Positions 7,536 through 7,884 of a DNA stretch of 7,884 bases are shown one piece after another. Source of the stretch: Deltaproteobacteria bacterium. Lineage in GTDB: Bacteria; Desulfobacterota; GWC2-55-46; S146-70. The stretch spans positions 1 through 7,884 of the forward strand of contig WGFD01000202.1 of assembly GCA_015492395.1 (NCBI GenBank), read 5' to 3'. The first letter of the stretch is position 1. Each line of letters opens with the position of its first letter. The position numbers and the translations under genes are program-made. A model generated the notes under the pieces. That model searched no databases. It worked only from the letters and a program-made list of their open reading frames with translations, and was not told the origin of the DNA.

Positions 7536-7688
7536 ACTTTTACCTCTGGCATTGTATAACGTTGAGGCTTCCCTGCAGCAGGCTGCAGAGACTCTCGGAA
7601 TAGGGGCGCCTGTTTGTTGCAGGACGACGGCCAGGCGACCGCTGCACCTTTTTCAAGTGACGCGAATCTGCGGCGTTGGTCCTAGCAT
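7536..7688 (-). promoter_or_regulatory. Putative malQ 5' leader with two possible hairpins
   Basis: If the TATAAT promoter at 7696-7701 is used, malQ has an untranslated leader of about 150 nt. Two inverted repeats fall in it. CTGCAG (7573-7578) and CTGCAG (7583-7588) are separated by CAGG. TGCAG plus CGG (7618-7622 and 7628-7630) pairs with CCG plus CTGCA (7639-7646), an 8-bp stem interrupted by a 5-nt bulge. Neither is followed by a T-run in the malQ direction, and the first lies well clear of the ribosome binding site. No known riboswitch pattern was recognised. No supported coding sequence occurs here; the leader could simply be passive. Confidence 0.3.
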
Positions 7689-7695
7689 CTGTCCG

Positions 7696-7724
7696 ATTAT
7701 ACAACTAAATAAGGATAATGCTAA
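7696..7724 (-). promoter_or_regulatory. Candidate sigma-70 promoter for malQ
   Basis: Read on the minus strand, TTAGCA (complement of 7719-7724, 4 of 6 matches to TTGACA) is followed after exactly 17 bp by TATAAT (complement of 7696-7701, 6 of 6). It points toward malQ, predicting transcription from about 7689. A perfect -10 with ideal spacing upstream of the only minus-strand gene makes this the best promoter candidate in the window. The weak -35 would suit an activated promoter, and the tentative element edge begins only about 50 bp further upstream. Confidence 0.5.
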
Positions 7725-7790
7725 TACTTTTAAAGGGCGTAGCTTAGCAAGTAGATGCACAATAGATTTAAATACTGTTGTCAACAAATA

Positions 7791-7829
7791 GAAATGTCCG
7801 GTTTTATGACAAATGAAATGTCCGGTTTT
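7791..7829 (+). repeat. Direct repeat, two 15-bp copies at 24-bp period
   Basis: GAAATGTCCGGTTTT occurs perfectly at 7791-7805 and 7815-7829. Similarity extends upstream, with ACAAATA before the first copy and ACAAAT before the second. The period of 24 bp is just over two helical turns, so a protein could contact both copies on nearly the same DNA face. This spacing would suit transposase-binding repeats at an element end. Confidence 0.85.
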
Positions 7830-7837
7830 TGTTGTGT

Positions 7838-7880
7838 AAAGGAAAGCCCTGGAGGGCGGAGCCCGAAGGGGCTTTCCTTT
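7838..7880. repeat. Long perfect hairpin at the right edge
   Basis: AAAGGAAAGCCC (7838-7849) is the exact reverse complement of GGGCTTTCCTTT (7869-7880), giving a 12-bp stem around a 19-nt interior. That interior holds a second small stem, GGGC (7854-7857) and GCCC (7861-7864), with a 3-nt loop. As plus-strand RNA the right arm is pyrimidine-rich (CTTTCCTTT), so terminator activity is possible, but the run of T expected after the stem is missing before the window ends. It may instead be part of the terminal structure of the presumed element. Confidence 0.75.
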
Positions 7881-7884
7881 CATC

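Larger units (their letters stand above)
7776..7884. mobile_element. Possible terminal region of an insertion sequence or dispersed repeat element, cut by the window edge
   Basis: From about 7776 the sequence changes character. It begins with the palindrome TGTTG-T-CAACA (7776-7786), followed by two direct copies of a 15-bp motif and then a long perfect hairpin. A TGT start, internal repeats of a CCGGACATTT-type motif on the complement, and a hairpin resemble the non-coding ends of some insertion sequences, such as IS21-like or IS481-like elements. No transposase, opposite terminal repeat or target-site duplication can be seen, so family and exact boundary are guesses. A non-mobile intergenic repeat is the main alternative. 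Confidence 0.35.

Noticed and set aside
7552..7791. A 79-codon plus-strand open frame upstream of malQ
   Set aside because: It has no clear ribosome binding site, crosses the malQ promoter and the presumed element boundary, and has no recognisable motif.
7791..7829. CRISPR-like repeat
   Set aside because: There are only two 15-bp copies separated by 9 bp. Repeat and spacer are both too short for a CRISPR array, and no cas gene is present.
7653..7883. A 76-codon minus-strand open frame starting in the edge hairpin
   Set aside because: It is built from the hairpin, the two direct repeats (giving repeated KTGHF) and the malQ promoter region. It has no recognisable domain and looks like a frame created by repeat structure.

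Overview
The window is ordinary Gram-negative chromosomal DNA of moderate GC. It carries five genes on the plus strand, one convergent gene on the minus strand, and what looks like the edge of a mobile or repeat element at the right end. Three consecutive genes make lipid A and inner-core LPS, so the host has an LPS outer membrane. Arginine is written mainly with AGG/AGA and isoleucine often with ATA in the plus-strand genes. That, with the gene content, would suit Desulfobacterota, Nitrospirota or a related lineage, but this placement is a low-confidence inference.

Left block (1-3015): the 3' two-thirds of waaA (Kdo transferase), a 170-bp gap, then lpxK (lipid A 4'-kinase). lpxK is coupled by overlapping stop and start codons to an LpxL/HtrB-family late acyltransferase. 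In the standard Raetz pathway LpxK phosphorylates the tetraacyl disaccharide, WaaA adds Kdo, and the LpxL-type enzyme adds a secondary acyl chain.

Middle block (3108-5330): pgi (glucose-6-phosphate isomerase) and pgl (6-phosphogluconolactonase), same strand. They handle glucose 6-phosphate at the entry to glycolysis and the oxidative pentose phosphate pathway. The pentose phosphate pathway supplies precursors for Kdo and heptose, so the neighbourhood is metabolically coherent, although no zwf or gnd is seen here.

Right block (5319-7535, minus strand): malQ, an E. coli-type 4-alpha-glucanotransferase (GH77). Its 3' end overlaps the 3' end of pgl by 12 bp, leaving no intergenic terminator space. 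A good sigma-70-like promoter lies about 150 nt upstream of its start, giving a leader with two possible hairpins.

Right edge (about 7776-7884): a 15-bp motif repeated directly at 24-bp spacing, then a perfect 12-bp-stem hairpin that ends just before the window edge. It resembles the outer end of an insertion sequence or a dispersed repeat. No transposase is visible, so this stays tentative. I found no clearly new system. The most worthwhile points are this edge element, the pgl/malQ overlap with a hairpin across both stop codons, the decoy mini-ORF at the pgi start, and the structured malQ leader.
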